A stretch of 64,000 bases of DNA from Mycobacterium sp. E2733 (GTDB lineage: Bacteria > Actinomycetota > Actinomycetes > Mycobacteriales > Mycobacteriaceae), in contig NZ_LZJZ01000068.1 of the NCBI RefSeq assembly GCF_001667585.1, forward strand, positions 23,656-87,655, given 5' to 3'. Below are positions 53,324-63,358 of the stretch, one piece after another. Each line of letters begins with the position of its first letter. Within the stretch, counting starts at the first letter, position 1. The position numbers and the translations under genes were made by a program. Under the pieces are notes generated by a model. The model saw nothing but the letters and a program-made list of their open reading frames with translations. It was not told where the DNA came from and ran no database searches.

Positions 53324-54711
53324 CGCTGGTCGCCGGTATCGACTCGTCGACGCAGTCCTGCAAGGTGTTGATCTGCGACGCCGCCACGAGCGAGGTGGTC
53401 CGCGAAGGGACCGCCGCGCATCCCGAGGGGACCGAGATCGACCCGGCCGCATGGGAAGTCGCGGCCCGGGAGGCGATCGCGGCCGCGGGGGGACTGGACG
53501 GCGTCGAGGCCGTCGCGGTCGGCGCGCAGCAACACGGCATGGTGTGCCTCGACGACGCGGGCCGGGTGGTGCGGCCCGCGCTGCTGTGGAACGACGTGCG
53601 TTCGGCCGACGCGGCGCGCGCGCTCGTCGACGAACTCGGCGGCCCACGGGCGTGGGCGCAGGCCGTCGGCGTCGTGCCGCTGGCCGCGATCACGGTGGCC
53701 AAGCTGCGCTGGCTCGCCGACCACGAGCCGCGGCACGCCGACCGAACGGCCGCCGTCTGCCTGCCGCACGACTGGCTGACGTGGCGGTTGCGGCGTGACA
53801 CCGACATCGCGGCGCTGACCACCGATCGCAGCGACGCCAGCGGCACCGGTTACTACGACGCCGCGAGCGGCGCCTACCGCGCCGACCTTCTCGAGCTGGC
53901 CCTGCGCGGCCGCCGCCCGCGCCTGCCCACCGTGCTCGGCCCGTCGATCGGCACCACCGATGGGGCAAGGGCATTCGGCGCGGGCCTCGGCGACAACGCG
54001 GCCGCGGCGCTGGGCCTCGGCGCCGACGAGGGTGACGTCATAGTCTCCGTCGGGACGTCGGGGGTGGTGGCCGCGGTCACCGCCGGCCCGGTCCGCGACG
54101 ACGCCGGCTTCGTCGCGGGATTCGCCGACGGCACCGGGCGCTACCTCCCGCTGGTGTGCACCCTCAACGGCGCGCGGGTGCTGGACGCGGCCGCCAACAT
54201 GCTGGGCGTCGACCACGACGAGCTGTCGAAGCTCGCGCTCTCCGCGCCGCCGGGCGGCGCGGGATTGGTCCTGGTGCCCTACCTGGAGGGCGAGCGAACC
54301 CCCAACCGCCCCAACGCCTCTGGCGCGCTGCACGGCCTGCGGGTCGTGAACGCGACGCCGGCCAACCTGGCCAGGGCCGCCGTGGAGGGGCTGCTGTGCG
54401 CGCTGACCGACGGCCTGGCCCACCTGGCCGCGTACGGCGTCGTCACCCGCCGCATCCTGCTGATCGGCGGCGGCGCCCGATCCCGCGCCCTGCGCGAGAT
54501 CGCCCCCGCGGTGTTCGGCGTACCCGTGCTGGTGCCGGCCCCCGCGCAGTACGTCGCGCTGGGTGCGGCCCGGCAGGCGGCGTGGGCGCTGAGCGGCTGG
54601 CCACGGCCGCCCGCCTGGAAGCCGCCCGAGACCGGCGAATACACCGCCGACCCGACGCCCCAGGTGCTGGAGCGCTATGCGCGGGTGCGGGACTTGACCG
54701 AGGGAACCTAG
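53320..54711 (+). CDS. xylB: Xylulokinase-like FGGY carbohydrate kinase
   Basis: 463 aa from ATG 53320, which overlaps the dehydrogenase stop as ATGA; a longer frame from 53251 is unneeded. FGGY features: [12 protein letters not shown] at the N-terminus (phosphate 1), GAQQHGMV (about residue 67), LWNDVRS, and the C-terminal [14 protein letters not shown] adenosine motif. It phosphorylates D-xylulose with ATP and feeds the pentose phosphate pathway. The end overlaps the convergent PAP2-DAGK gene by 4 bp. Confidence 0.92.
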   Translation: MTLVAGIDSSTQSCKVLICDAATSEVVREGTAAHPEGTEIDPAAWEVAAREAIAAAGGLDGVEAVAVGAQQHGMVCLDDAGRVVRPALLWNDVRSADAARALVDELGGPRAWAQAVGVVPLAAITVAKLRWLADHEPRHADRTAAVCLPHDWLTWRLRRDTDIAALTTDRSDASGTGYYDAASGAYRADLLELALRGRRPRLPTVLGPSIGTTDGARAFGAGLGDNAAAALGLGADEGDVIVSVGTSGVVAAVTAGPVRDDAGFVAGFADGTGRYLPLVCTLNGARVLDAAANMLGVDHDELSKLALSAPPGGAGLVLVPYLEGERTPNRPNASGALHGLRVVNATPANLARAAVEGLLCALTDGLAHLAAYGVVTRRILLIGGGARSRALREIAPAVFGVPVLVPAPAQYVALGAARQAAWALSGWPRPPAWKPPETGEYTADPTPQVLERYARVRDLTEGT

Positions 54712-56198
54712 TCGCAGGGGCGGAAGACCGGAAGCACCCGGTATTTGGCGGTGAAGCTGGCCTTCTCGTATTCGTCGCCGACCTCACCGTCACACGCGAT
54801 GACCGTCGGGCCGTCGACCGCGACGAAGCTGAATTCCGGCACCTGCAGCTCGTGATAGAGCGGGCTGCGCTCCAACCGGCCCAGCGCTAGCGCGGTCAGG
54901 ATCCTGGTCCGCGACCACCGGCGGCCCGCGTCGAGCATCCGCACATCGATCAGGCCGTCGTCCATCCGGGTCCGCCGCGACGGGGCGAACCCGGTCGGCA
55001 GGTACAGCGAGTTGCCGAGGAAGAACAGCGACGTCAGCAGCGTCTTGTTGTCGTACGAGATCCGGACGGGCTGGTCATGACGCAGCGTATGCAGCATGGC
55101 GTAGAGACCGGCCAGCGGCTTGCCGATGCGCTTCTCCAGTTTCTCGCGCTGCTGCACGAAGGTCGGATAGGCGCCGATGCTCGCCGTGTTGAGAACCATC
55201 TGACTTTCGTTGAGGCACACCAGGTCCACGCACGACACGCTGCCCCGGCGGATCGCGTCGACGGTCTTGGCGACCGTGTCGCAGCCGATGTCCTTCGCGA
55301 AGTGGTTGAACGTGCCGGCGGGAAACACGGCCAGCGGTAGCCCGGCCTCGATGGCCACGCCCGCCGCGGCCGCCACCGTGCCGTCGCCGCCGCCGACCGC
55401 AAGCACGTCGGCGTTCGCGGCGGCCTCGCGCAAGACCTCCGCCGGGTCGTCGTCGGGCCCCAGCTCCCGGATGTCCACCTTCGGCAGCGCCTCGCGCACC
55501 TCGTCGACGACACGGGCCCCCGTGCCGCTACCCGACTCCGGATTGATCACCAGCACCACCCCGGAACCGTCGGGCCGTTCGGGCGCCTCGACTCGGAGCG
55601 GTTCGGTCCTGGGCAGCGCGGTTTCGACGATCGGCGGGACGAGCCGGCCGCCCAGCACCGCCAGGCCCGCCCCGATGCCGAACCCGGCGACGACATCCCC
55701 CGGGTAGTGCGCGCCCGTCGCCACGCGCGACAGCCCGACCAGCCCGGCCAGCAGCGCCAGCCCGAAGCCCAGCATCGGATTCTCCAAACCCACCGCCACG
55801 GCGAACGCGGCCGCGCTGGCCGAGTGCCCCGACGGGAAGGAGTTCGACGTCGGCCGGCGGCGGACCTGCCTGACCAGCGGCACCAATTCGTACCCGGGCC
55901 GCGGGCGGCGGCGGATGCGTTTGGCCACCTGGTTGGTGACCAGGCTGGTGGCCGCGAGCGTCACGACGCCGCGCGTCGCGCCGCGCTGGGCGCTCGGCTT
56001 TCCCGAGGCCATCAGGGCCGCGGCGATGGCGAACCACAGCTTGGAGTTGTCGGCCGCCCGGGTCAGCGGCGGCATGACCGCGTCCAGCAGCGGGGTGTCG
56101 GTCTCCGCGATCGCCTCGAAGATCTCCCGGTCAAGGGTGCCCAGCCCCCGGGTGATCTGTTCGATGCCGCGCGCGCGTCGCCTGGGCCGCCTGTTCAT
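54708..56198 (-). CDS. Bifunctional PAP2 phosphatase-diacylglycerol kinase family protein
   Basis: 496 aa. The N-terminal PAP2 domain (20-200) has [15 protein letters not shown] and [13 protein letters not shown], the three phosphatase motifs, with several hydrophobic segments. The C-terminal lipid kinase domain (about 215-496) has [13 protein letters not shown] and [11 protein letters not shown]. Substrates are probably phosphatidate or other lipid phosphates, and diacylglycerol or sphingosine-like lipids, at the membrane. A common mycobacterial fusion. Confidence 0.92.
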   Translation of the reverse strand: MNRRPRRRARGIEQITRGLGTLDREIFEAIAETDTPLLDAVMPPLTRAADNSKLWFAIAAALMASGKPSAQRGATRGVVTLAATSLVTNQVAKRIRRRPRPGYELVPLVRQVRRRPTSNSFPSGHSASAAAFAVAVGLENPMLGFGLALLAGLVGLSRVATGAHYPGDVVAGFGIGAGLAVLGGRLVPPIVETALPRTEPLRVEAPERPDGSGVVLVINPESGSGTGARVVDEVREALPKVDIRELGPDDDPAEVLREAAANADVLAVGGGDGTVAAAAGVAIEAGLPLAVFPAGTFNHFAKDIGCDTVAKTVDAIRRGSVSCVDLVCLNESQMVLNTASIGAYPTFVQQREKLEKRIGKPLAGLYAMLHTLRHDQPVRISYDNKTLLTSLFFLGNSLYLPTGFAPSRRTRMDDGLIDVRMLDAGRRWSRTRILTALALGRLERSPLYHELQVPEFSFVAVDGPTVIACDGEVGDEYEKASFTAKYRVLPVFRPCD

Positions 56199-56226
56199 TC
56201 GCTACACCCTAAATTGGTTGGCGGAC

Positions 56227-57012
56227 ATGGACGCACCGGGCTACTTCGAGGCATGGCGGGACAACGCCGCGTGGCAGGGCGTGGCCCCGGACGTCGTTGC
56301 CGAGATCACCCGGCGGCACGCCGTCACGCCGGACACCTTCCGGTCGCTCGGGCGGATGACGGAGATCAAGGATCCGGACGGCAAATCCTTCTTCCTCCTG
56401 CCCCGGGGCACCGGTGGTGCCGACGCCCGCGCGGCCGTCTTGAGCACCTACATCCTGAACGCGGGCACCGGCTACGGCAGCAACGCGGCGTGGCGCACCG
56501 ATTTCCCGCCGACACCCTACGGCACAGCCGAAATCACGCGAATCATGTTGCGGCAGAGCGCGAATAGCTGGAGCTACACCCGCGACGTCAGGTTCGTTCA
56601 CCGCAACGGCGGACGCCTGGTCACGACGCCCAACGGCATCCTGATGGGCCTGGGAGGCAACTGGATCCAACGGCAATTCTGCCGGCGGGCCGGCACCACC
56701 TGGGGTGACATCTTCATGGTCAACATGGGCGCCGTCACCGACCCCGCGGGGTGGCTTCGCCGGATCGTCGAGTCCGGCCACGCCTGGCACGTGCGCGCCG
56801 ACGGCAGGCCCGTGGAGAGCGGCCTCGACCTGGATCGGGTGCTGCACCACGAGGAGCGGCACTGCCGGCAATGGGCTGCGAAGGGCTACGCGGGCATGCT
56901 GCGCGACTACGGCCGGGAGTTGGTCCGCGAATACGCCTTCGGCGCGATCAACCGGCTCGAGCAGGACGCCGGCCTGGCCGACGGCGGCTATAGGGCGTCA
57001 ATCCCGTGGTAG
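56227..57012 (+). CDS. Hypothetical protein with a HHEERH motif
   Basis: 261 aa from ATG 56227; an in-frame TTG at 56218 just after TAAATT could be a leaderless start. The protein is soluble, with repeated Arg/Gly-rich strands. DRVLHHEERHCRQWAAKGYA near residue 215 resembles a zinc-protease-like helix, but the usual HExxH spacing is not exact. Divergent from the lipid kinase gene and overlapping the end of the GAP gene by 25 bp. I do not recognise the family. Confidence 0.75.
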   Translation: MDAPGYFEAWRDNAAWQGVAPDVVAEITRRHAVTPDTFRSLGRMTEIKDPDGKSFFLLPRGTGGADARAAVLSTYILNAGTGYGSNAAWRTDFPPTPYGTAEITRIMLRQSANSWSYTRDVRFVHRNGGRLVTTPNGILMGLGGNWIQRQFCRRAGTTWGDIFMVNMGAVTDPAGWLRRIVESGHAWHVRADGRPVESGLDLDRVLHHEERHCRQWAAKGYAGMLRDYGRELVREYAFGAINRLEQDAGLADGGYRASIPW

Positions 57013-57659
57013 AGCACCATCGCGCCGATCAGAACCAGGACCGCCGCGAGCAGAGCGGCGTTGTTGCGGTCCATCCAGTCTTTGAGCTTTGCGAGCGTGT
57101 CGTCGAGACGGCTGCCGGCCGCCGCGTAGGCCAGTATCGGGATCGCGACGCTTGACGCCGCGATGGCAACGAAGAACCCGGCGGCCACCCAGTCACCGGC
57201 GAGCCCGAGCCCGGCGGTGCCGATGCCCAGTCCGGCCGGGATGCAGATGAGCACCACGTCAGGTCGCACCACGGCCAGCACCGCCCCCATGATCCCCGCG
57301 CGGGCCGGGGTGATGGTGGCGAACGAACGCATCCAGGCCGGCGACTCGGAGTGGCCGTGCCGATTCAGCCATTTGTAGACGCCGTACACGATCAGCGCCG
57401 ACCCCAGCACCACGCGCAGCCACGACGACCACCGCGGCGGCGATCTGTCCAGGCCGCCGAGCAGGTGGGAGGCCGCGACGGAAAGCGCCGTCAGCGCGGC
57501 GAGGGTCAGCGCCCAGCCGGCCAGGAACGCCAGGCCGCTCGGGCGGGGCCGCGGCGCCTGCAGCACCAGCACCGCCGGGATGACGGTGAGCGGCGACAGC
57601 GAGATGACCAGTCCAAGCGGAACGAGCCCGGTGAGCACGGTGCCCCAGCTACCTGCCAT
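56988..57659 (-). CDS. GAP-family (Sap-like) integral membrane protein
   Basis: ATG 57659 gives 223 aa, the same length as its neighbour. Six hydrophobic segments: about 10-30, 38-58, 75-92, 125-145, 150-175 and 205-220. The family hallmark is LGLVISLSPLTVIPAVLVLQ near the start, then PRPSGLAFLAGW. GAP proteins take part in the export or surface display of glycolipids in mycobacteria. Tandem with a paralogue. Confidence 0.88.
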   Translation of the reverse strand: MAGSWGTVLTGLVPLGLVISLSPLTVIPAVLVLQAPRPRPSGLAFLAGWALTLAALTALSVAASHLLGGLDRSPPRWSSWLRVVLGSALIVYGVYKWLNRHGHSESPAWMRSFATITPARAGIMGAVLAVVRPDVVLICIPAGLGIGTAGLGLAGDWVAAGFFVAIAASSVAIPILAYAAAGSRLDDTLAKLKDWMDRNNAALLAAVLVLIGAMVLYHGIDAL

Positions 57660-57669
57660 GGGCAGCAAT

Positions 57670-58341
57670 CTACAGGGCGCGAATCCCGTTGTAGAGCACC
57701 ATCAAACCGATCAGGACGAGGATGACGGCGAGCAGCATGGCATGGTTTTCCTCCATCCACCCTTTGAGGCGTTCGAGCGCATCGTCGAGGCGGTCGCCGG
57801 CCGCGACATACGCCAGGACCGGGATCGCGACGGTTGACGCGGCGATGACGAGAAACACCGCGGCGGCCGCCAGTTGGCCGGCCGTGCTGAGGCTGCTGCC
57901 GCCGACGGCCAAGCCGGCCGCCGCGCACATGATCAGCACCTCGGGTCGCAGCACCACCAGCACCGCCCCGGTCAGCCCGGCGCGTGCCGGGCTGAGCGTG
58001 GAGAACGAACGCATCCAGCGCGGCATGCTGCCGTGACGATGCCGGGTCAGCCACTGGTAGGCGCCCAACGCGATCAGCGCCGACCCCAGCGCCACGCGCA
58101 ACCACGACGCCCACGTCGGCGGCGCGTTGTGCAGGCCGCCAAGCAGCTCGGAGCCGCTGACGAACACCGCGGTGAGGGCGGCCAGGCCCAGGACCCACCC
58201 GGCGAGGAAGGCGAGGCTGGTCGGCCGCGGCCGGGGCGCGTGCAAAACCAGCACCGCCGGAACGACCGTGATGGGCGACAGCGCGATGACGGCCGCCAGC
58301 GCGACGAGCTTGGTCAGGACCGAACCCCAACTTGCGTCCAC
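57670..58341 (-). CDS. GAP-family (Sap-like) integral membrane protein, paralogue
   Basis: 223 aa from GTG 58341. Colinear with the next gene downstream (AAVIALSPITVVPAVLVLHA, RPTSLAFLAGW), with the same six-segment membrane pattern. The pair is spaced by 10 bp and is one transcription unit. Likely role in cell-envelope lipid transport. Confidence 0.88.
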   Translation of the reverse strand: MDASWGSVLTKLVALAAVIALSPITVVPAVLVLHAPRPRPTSLAFLAGWVLGLAALTAVFVSGSELLGGLHNAPPTWASWLRVALGSALIALGAYQWLTRHRHGSMPRWMRSFSTLSPARAGLTGAVLVVLRPEVLIMCAAAGLAVGGSSLSTAGQLAAAAVFLVIAASTVAIPVLAYVAAGDRLDDALERLKGWMEENHAMLLAVILVLIGLMVLYNGIRAL

Positions 58342-58400
58342 GGGCAGCCATCATCGCATTGGCGCGACCCGTCCGCACGGCTCCGACGTAAGCGTCGCCC

Positions 58401-58709
58401 TCAGAACGGCTTTCGGCGCAACGTCCAGGCCGGCACCCAGTGCGTCACGGTTTTGCGCTGGGAACCGTAGGCGACCGGGTAGGTCACCAGCCCCCACCAG
58501 TCGCCCTGCTCGCAGAGGCCCCAGCAGCTGAGCAGCCCCTCGACGACCTTGTGCAGTTGCAGGCCGTTCGGCTGATACCGGCCGGAGCGGTGCGGCTCAC
58601 GCGGGAAAAGCACCGTCAGGTCCACCAGAACGGTGACCGGCGGGCGCACCACCCGGAACGGGCTGCGGACCGGTTGGCCGTTGTACCCGATGGACGCGAA
58701 CTGCCCCAT
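58401..58709 (-). CDS. Hypothetical protein (102 aa)
   Basis: The frame gives a compact protein with VVRPPVTVLVDLTVLFPREP and a Trp-rich C-terminal half (CWGLCEQGDWWGLVTYPVAY). No signal peptide. Possibly a conserved mycobacterial small protein; family not recognised. It lies upstream of the GAP pair on the same strand, about 60 bp away. Confidence 0.65.
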   Translation of the reverse strand: MGQFASIGYNGQPVRSPFRVVRPPVTVLVDLTVLFPREPHRSGRYQPNGLQLHKVVEGLLSCWGLCEQGDWWGLVTYPVAYGSQRKTVTHWVPAWTLRRKPF

Positions 58710-58815
58710 CGATCGATCATACGTTCGAATGGCGGCGGTTTGCCGGATTCCTCGTTTTCGATCCGGCGCCCGCGCCGGTCGTTATAGTCTGCTCAGCTAA
58801 GAAGGGGAGGTCTAG

Positions 58816-59043
58816 ATGAAGATGGCTTGCGCCGCCGGCCTATTGGCGTTTGCCGGGCTACTCACCACCGGGGTGGGCGTGGCCAGCGCGGACGAAGTCG
58901 AGGTCGAGGGCAACTACTCGAGCCAGTCCGGTTGCGAGGCCGACGCCCCGCACGTCGAGATCACCCACAACGACCAGCTGTACACCCACTGGGACTGCCG
59001 CCCGGGCTCCGACGGGTTCTGGCACGTCTGGTTGCTCAACTGA
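58816..59043 (+). CDS. Small secreted protein (75 aa)
   Basis: AAGGGGAGG lies five bases before ATG 58816. A signal peptide of about 25 residues ends at ASA. The mature part has two cysteines (SGCEAD and WDCRPG) that can pair, and is acidic. Typical of small exported mycobacterial proteins; function unknown. Confidence 0.85.
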   Translation: MKMACAAGLLAFAGLLTTGVGVASADEVEVEGNYSSQSGCEADAPHVEITHNDQLYTHWDCRPGSDGFWHVWLLN

Positions 59044-59103
59044 CCGTCGGCCGGCGGTGGGGCTCGACGGGGTCCGAGGGTCCGCTTCTGGCACCATAGC
59101 GAC

Positions 59104-60621
59104 GTGCGGAACCCGCTTCGCCGCCCGCCGGCCGCGCTGGACCCGCTGCTCGTCGGGGTGCTTGCCGTCGCGGTGAGCCTGGGCGGTGCGGCCCGCCCGT
59201 CTTTCTGGTACGACGAGGCCGCCACCATTTCGGCCGCATACAGTCGTTCCCTCGCCCAGTTGTGGCGGATGCTGGGCAATGTCGACGCCGTGCACGGCCT
59301 GTACTACCTGCTCATGCACGCCTGGTTTCAGGTTTTCCCGCCCACCGAGTTCTGGTCGCGCGCGCCGAGCGGCCTGGCCGTCGGGGGTGCCGCTGCAGGA
59401 ATAGTGGTGCTGGGCAAGCAATTCTCGTCCCGGACCGTCGCGGTGGCCTCGGGTGTGTTCTGTGCGGTCCTGCCTCGAACAACGTGGGCGGGCATCGAGG
59501 CCCGCCCCTACGCGCCGTCGATGATGGCCGCCGTGTGGCTGACGGTGTTGCTCGTGCGCGCCGCGCGCCGCGACACCGGTTGGCTGTGGGCGGCCTACGG
59601 CGTCGCCCTGGTCTCGTCGATTGCGCTCGACGTGTATCTTGCGTTGTTGGTCGCGGCGCACCTCACGCTGGTCGTCGTGTCTCGTTGCACACGAAGGGTT
59701 TTGCTGCGATTCGCGATCGCGGCGACCGTCGCGTTCGGCGCCACGGCCCCGTTCTTGGTGACCGTCGCAAGCCAAGCGCACCAGATCAGTTGGGTAGCAC
59801 CCATAGGTCACCGCACCATCGAAGACGTGCTGATGCAGCAGTATTTCGAGCGCAGCCCCCCGTTCGCCGTGTTGTCGGCGCTGGTGATCGCGGGGGCTAT
59901 TGCGTTGTGGCTCAGCAGGTCCGGCCCACCGGCGCGCGGCGATGGGCAGCTGCTGGCCCTCGCGGTGGCGTGGCTTGCCCTACCGACCGCGGCGATCCTG
60001 ACCTACTCGGCGCTGGTGCACTCGATCTACACCCCGCGCTACCTGACGTTCACGGCGCCGGGAATGGCGCTGAGCCTGGGCGTCTGCGCCGCCGCGGTGA
60101 CCACCCGGCCGTGGCCGACGGCGGCCCTGGTCACCCTGTTCGCCGTCGCCGCCGCCCCGAATTACCTTCTGGTGCAGCGTAATCCGTACGCCAAGTACGG
60201 GATGGACTACAGCCAGGTGGCGGATCTGATCACCGCCCGGGCCGCCCCGGGCGATTGCCTGCTGGTGAACGACACGGTGACGTTCATGCCCGCCCCGATG
60301 CGTCCCTTGCTGGCGGCGCGCCCGGATGCCTACCGCGAGCTGGTCGACCTCACGCTGTGGCAGCGGGCGACCGACCGCAACGACGTCTTCGACACCAACC
60401 TGATCCCGGAGGTCGTCGCCGCGCCCCTGAGCCACTGCCGCGTCGTCTGGATCATCACGCAGGCCGACGAGTCGATGCCCGCCCACGATCGGGGCCCGGC
60501 GCTGCCGCCTGGGCCGCGCTACGGGGCGACCCCCGCCTTCGCGGTGCCGCACGACCTGGGCTTCCGGCTGGTCGAGCGCTGGCAGTTCAACCTGGTTCAG
60601 GTGTTCAAAGCCGAGCGGTAG
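59104..60621 (+). CDS. GT-C family membrane glycosyltransferase
   Basis: 505 aa from GTG 59104. About ten hydrophobic segments. The first periplasmic loop has FWYDEAATISAAYSRS, the acidic motif placed after the first membrane helix in GT-C (PMT/GT39-like) enzymes, then HGLYYLLMHAWF. The C-terminal 130 residues are extracytoplasmic. It probably moves a sugar from a polyprenyl-phosphate donor to a cell-wall glycan or lipid. Substrate not predictable. Confidence 0.85.
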   Translation: MRNPLRRPPAALDPLLVGVLAVAVSLGGAARPSFWYDEAATISAAYSRSLAQLWRMLGNVDAVHGLYYLLMHAWFQVFPPTEFWSRAPSGLAVGGAAAGIVVLGKQFSSRTVAVASGVFCAVLPRTTWAGIEARPYAPSMMAAVWLTVLLVRAARRDTGWLWAAYGVALVSSIALDVYLALLVAAHLTLVVVSRCTRRVLLRFAIAATVAFGATAPFLVTVASQAHQISWVAPIGHRTIEDVLMQQYFERSPPFAVLSALVIAGAIALWLSRSGPPARGDGQLLALAVAWLALPTAAILTYSALVHSIYTPRYLTFTAPGMALSLGVCAAAVTTRPWPTAALVTLFAVAAAPNYLLVQRNPYAKYGMDYSQVADLITARAAPGDCLLVNDTVTFMPAPMRPLLAARPDAYRELVDLTLWQRATDRNDVFDTNLIPEVVAAPLSHCRVVWIITQADESMPAHDRGPALPPGPRYGATPAFAVPHDLGFRLVERWQFNLVQVFKAER

Positions 60622-61446
60622 TCACCAGATGTGCAGATAGTCGACGAGCATGTCCGCGGGGTAGGACGCCGCGGCGGGATCGCCGGCACCGACCCCACCG
60701 ACCGCCAGCGTGAACATCGGCGTCATCCAGTAGCCGGGATTGTTGAACGGCCACCGGAAGTCGTCGGGAGCGCCGCCGTGGACATGGATGGGTTTGTTGG
60801 GAACCTTGAAGTACTCCGCCCCGTCGCGCGCGAACTCGAATCCCTCTTCACCCCAGTGCATTCGCCAGGTGTGCCAGTTGCCGTCGACCATGCCGGGAAT
60901 CGATTTGCCTTCCCAGGTCTTCCCATTGGACGCGGCGTGGACGGTGGTGCCCGGGGGCCAAGAGCCGTTGCCGTACCACTCGAAAAGGTCGACTTCGCCG
61001 TCTGGCAGCGGATCCTCGTTGACGCCCCAGAACGCGGACCACAGGCCGGGCTCCAAACAGTTCAGCTTGATTCGCGCTTCCCATGTTTGGTTGATCATGC
61101 TGCGAAAGTTGCCCCGCAGTTTGGCGCCGTAGTAAGTGTCCCCTTCCTGCGTGGCGCGCAGGACAAGGTTGGAGTTGCCGTCTTGGAACACGTTTCGGCG
61201 GTCGTCACGGTATATCCCCGCGACTGGCGGGAAGACGTCGTCCTGCCAGGTCTGCACCGTCCATTTCCCCGGGTCGGGAGCCGAACCCGCGGGGCCGTCG
61301 AACTCGTCGGCGAAGATGTACGGGCCACCCGGACCGGCCGACGGCGGCGCCTCCGGCGCCGCTGGGGTGGCCCAGGCGCCCGGCAACCGCATCGCAGCCC
61401 CGAGCATGCCGAGCCCCGACATCAACATCATGGTGCGACGATCCAT
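60622..61446 (-). CDS. Secreted GH16 family protein (Rv0315-like beta-1,3-glucanase fold)
   Basis: ATG 61446 is chosen because GGGG lies six bases upstream; 274 aa. A twin-Arg-like signal (MDRRTMMLMSG, cleavage after TWA-like site near residue 25) is followed by a GH16 domain with ADEFDGPAGS, then the catalytic GEVDLFEWYG (E-x-D-x-x-E). The order and motifs match M. tuberculosis Rv0315. It would hydrolyse or transfer beta-1,3-linked glucans outside the cell; a surface-antigen role is known for Rv0315. Convergent with the glycosyltransferase gene. Confidence 0.9.
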   Translation of the reverse strand: MDRRTMMLMSGLGMLGAAMRLPGAWATPAAPEAPPSAGPGGPYIFADEFDGPAGSAPDPGKWTVQTWQDDVFPPVAGIYRDDRRNVFQDGNSNLVLRATQEGDTYYGAKLRGNFRSMINQTWEARIKLNCLEPGLWSAFWGVNEDPLPDGEVDLFEWYGNGSWPPGTTVHAASNGKTWEGKSIPGMVDGNWHTWRMHWGEEGFEFARDGAEYFKVPNKPIHVHGGAPDDFRWPFNNPGYWMTPMFTLAVGGVGAGDPAAASYPADMLVDYLHIW

Positions 61447-61598
61447 CTCCAACCCCAATCGTGAAAGCCGTGTTCCGAACTAGCCCGATACCCCTAGGCA
61501 ACTTTCGCAAACGGTGTTATGAAACCACGCGCCGGGGTGCCACGCAGCCCACACCCGGCTCGTGGCGGCGAGTTTTTGCCCGCCAAGGCCCGCCTGGC

Positions 61599-62618
61599 TC
61601 AGCGGGAAGCCGGTTCGCTGAGCTTGACCAGCGTCTTGCCGATGTTGACTCCGGTGAACAGGCCGTTGAGGGCGTCGACACACGATTCGATGCCGTCGAA
61701 GATGGTTTCCCGGTGTTTGAGCCGGCCCTCGGCCTCCCACTGCCGCAGCGCGGCGAACGCCTCGTCGAAGCGACCCCACTGGTCGAGGGCGTTGAACCCC
61801 TGCATCAGCGCGGTTTTGGACAGCAGGTTCACATAGTTGGCGGGCCCCGGGTGCTCGCCGGTGAGGTAACTGGAGATGACGCCGCACAGGACGACGCGGG
61901 CGCGCGGGGCCAGGCGGCCCAGCACCGCGTCGAGGATCGGCCCGCCGACGTTGTCGAAGTACACATCGACGCGCCGCGGGCAGTGCTGCTTGAGCGCCGC
62001 CGCGAGGTCGTCGTTCTTGTAATCGATGCACGCGTCGAACCCGAAGTCCTCCACCACCGCCCGGCACTTCTCCGGCCCGCCCGCGATGCCCACCACCCGG
62101 GCGCCGGCGATCTTGGCGATCTGCCCGGCCACCGATCCGGTGGCGCCCGCGGCGGCCGAGATCACGACGGTTTCCCCGGCCTTGGGCCGGCCGATGTCGG
62201 TCATCCCGAAATAGGCGGTGGCGCCCGTCGGCCCGTACACCGACATGATCGCCAGCTGGTCGTCCTCGCCCGGGATGGGCGTGCTGAACAGGTCGTCGCG
62301 GATGATCGCGTACTCGGAGAAGCCGGTCAGCGTGGTGACGACGTCGCCGACGGCGTAGGCGTCGCAGCGCGAGGCGACGACCTCGCCGATCCCGGCCGCG
62401 CGGATGACCTCGCCCAGCTGCACCGGCGGCAGGTAGCCGGGCTGGTCGTCGAGCCAAGTGCGGGCGGCGGCATCGATCCCGACGTAGGTGGTGCGCAGCA
62501 GCGCCTCGCCTTCCGCAGGTTCGGGCGCCGTGGTGGTGACCAGCTCCGTGTCGCCGGGCTGAACCAGCCCCGTGGGGCGGCGACGCAACAAGACCTGACG
62601 GTTCGGCAACTCGGGCAC
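61599..62618 (-). CDS. NADP-dependent MDR-family oxidoreductase (leukotriene B4 dehydrogenase-like)
   Basis: GTG 62618 gives 339 aa, the family length; the frame to 62819 is unneeded. N-terminal RQVLLRRRPTGL, and cofactor motif AAAGATGSVAGQIAKIAG (GxGxxG-like) near residue 150, then VDVYFDNVGG and YNLI-like YVNLLSK. No zinc ligands are seen, so it is the zinc-free quinone-reductase or alkenal-reductase type. Divergent from the DUF3060 gene, 56 bp apart. Confidence 0.9.
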   Translation of the reverse strand: MPELPNRQVLLRRRPTGLVQPGDTELVTTTAPEPAEGEALLRTTYVGIDAAARTWLDDQPGYLPPVQLGEVIRAAGIGEVVASRCDAYAVGDVVTTLTGFSEYAIIRDDLFSTPIPGEDDQLAIMSVYGPTGATAYFGMTDIGRPKAGETVVISAAAGATGSVAGQIAKIAGARVVGIAGGPEKCRAVVEDFGFDACIDYKNDDLAAALKQHCPRRVDVYFDNVGGPILDAVLGRLAPRARVVLCGVISSYLTGEHPGPANYVNLLSKTALMQGFNALDQWGRFDEAFAALRQWEAEGRLKHRETIFDGIESCVDALNGLFTGVNIGKTLVKLSEPASR

Positions 62619-62674
62619 GATGCAGAAACTACCGAACCGCCCGAAATCACCCGGGCGAATGGCATATTCAACCA

Positions 62675-63355
62675 ATGGCCGCAGACGAAGACCCGGAGGA
62701 GCGGATCCGGGAACTCGAACGCCCGCTCGCCGACGCGGCGCGGGCATCCGAGGCGGGTAGCGCGCAGCCCGGCGGCCAGGCTTATCCGCCCGGGCCGGCG
62801 GCCGCCCCACCGCCGTCACCGTGGACCTATGGCGGCCCGTTCTCGGGCCCGCCGCCGCAACGCCCCTCGGGCAACCGCATGTGGTGGATCCTGGGCACGG
62901 TCATCGTCATCGGCATGCTGGCCCTCGCCGGCGGCATCGCCGCCTTCGCGGCACATCAGCTTTCCGGTGTCCGCTCGATCATCAACTCCCCGCCGACCAT
63001 CACCGACACGTTCGGTCCCCCAAGCGGCACCGGCCCGTCGACCACCCGGACCAAAACACCCAGGCCGTCGACGTCACCGGCCCCGGCGCCCGGCGACAAG
63101 GTCAGTGTCTCCGGGGTCAACGAGAACCGGACGATCGCCTGCAACGACAACATCGTCATCGTCCGCGGGGTGTCGAACACGGTGGTGATCACCGGCCACT
63201 GCACGAGCCTTACCGTGTCGGGCATGCAGAACCAGGTCACCGTCGACGCCGTCGACACCATCGATGCCGCCGGCCTCAACAACAAGGTCACCTACCACTC
63301 GGGCAGCCCAAAGGTCAGCAACTCAGGTGGTTCGAACGTCGTCCAGCAGGGCTGA
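62675..63355 (+). CDS. DUF3060 membrane-anchored protein
   Basis: 226 aa. A cytosolic Pro-rich N-terminus (residues 1-68) is followed by a membrane helix (WWILGTVIVIGMLALAGGIA, about 69-88), a Thr/Pro/Ser-rich linker and a C-terminal DUF3060 beta-helix-like domain with repeating short strands (VSNTVVITGHC, MQNQVTVDAVD, LNNKVTYHSG). Single-pass with an exported C-terminus. Function unknown; common in mycobacteria. Confidence 0.85.
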   Translation: MAADEDPEERIRELERPLADAARASEAGSAQPGGQAYPPGPAAAPPPSPWTYGGPFSGPPPQRPSGNRMWWILGTVIVIGMLALAGGIAAFAAHQLSGVRSIINSPPTITDTFGPPSGTGPSTTRTKTPRPSTSPAPAPGDKVSVSGVNENRTIACNDNIVIVRGVSNTVVITGHCTSLTVSGMQNQVTVDAVDTIDAAGLNNKVTYHSGSPKVSNSGGSNVVQQG

Positions 63356-63358
63356 ACC

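Noticed and set aside
51899..54423. Long minus-strand frames (582 and 447 aa)
   Set aside because: High-GC shadows over the dehydrogenase and xylulokinase genes; arginine- and alanine-rich without motifs.
61461..63188. 575-aa plus-strand frame
   Set aside because: Shadow of the oxidoreductase gene on the minus strand, overlapping the DUF3060 gene in another frame.
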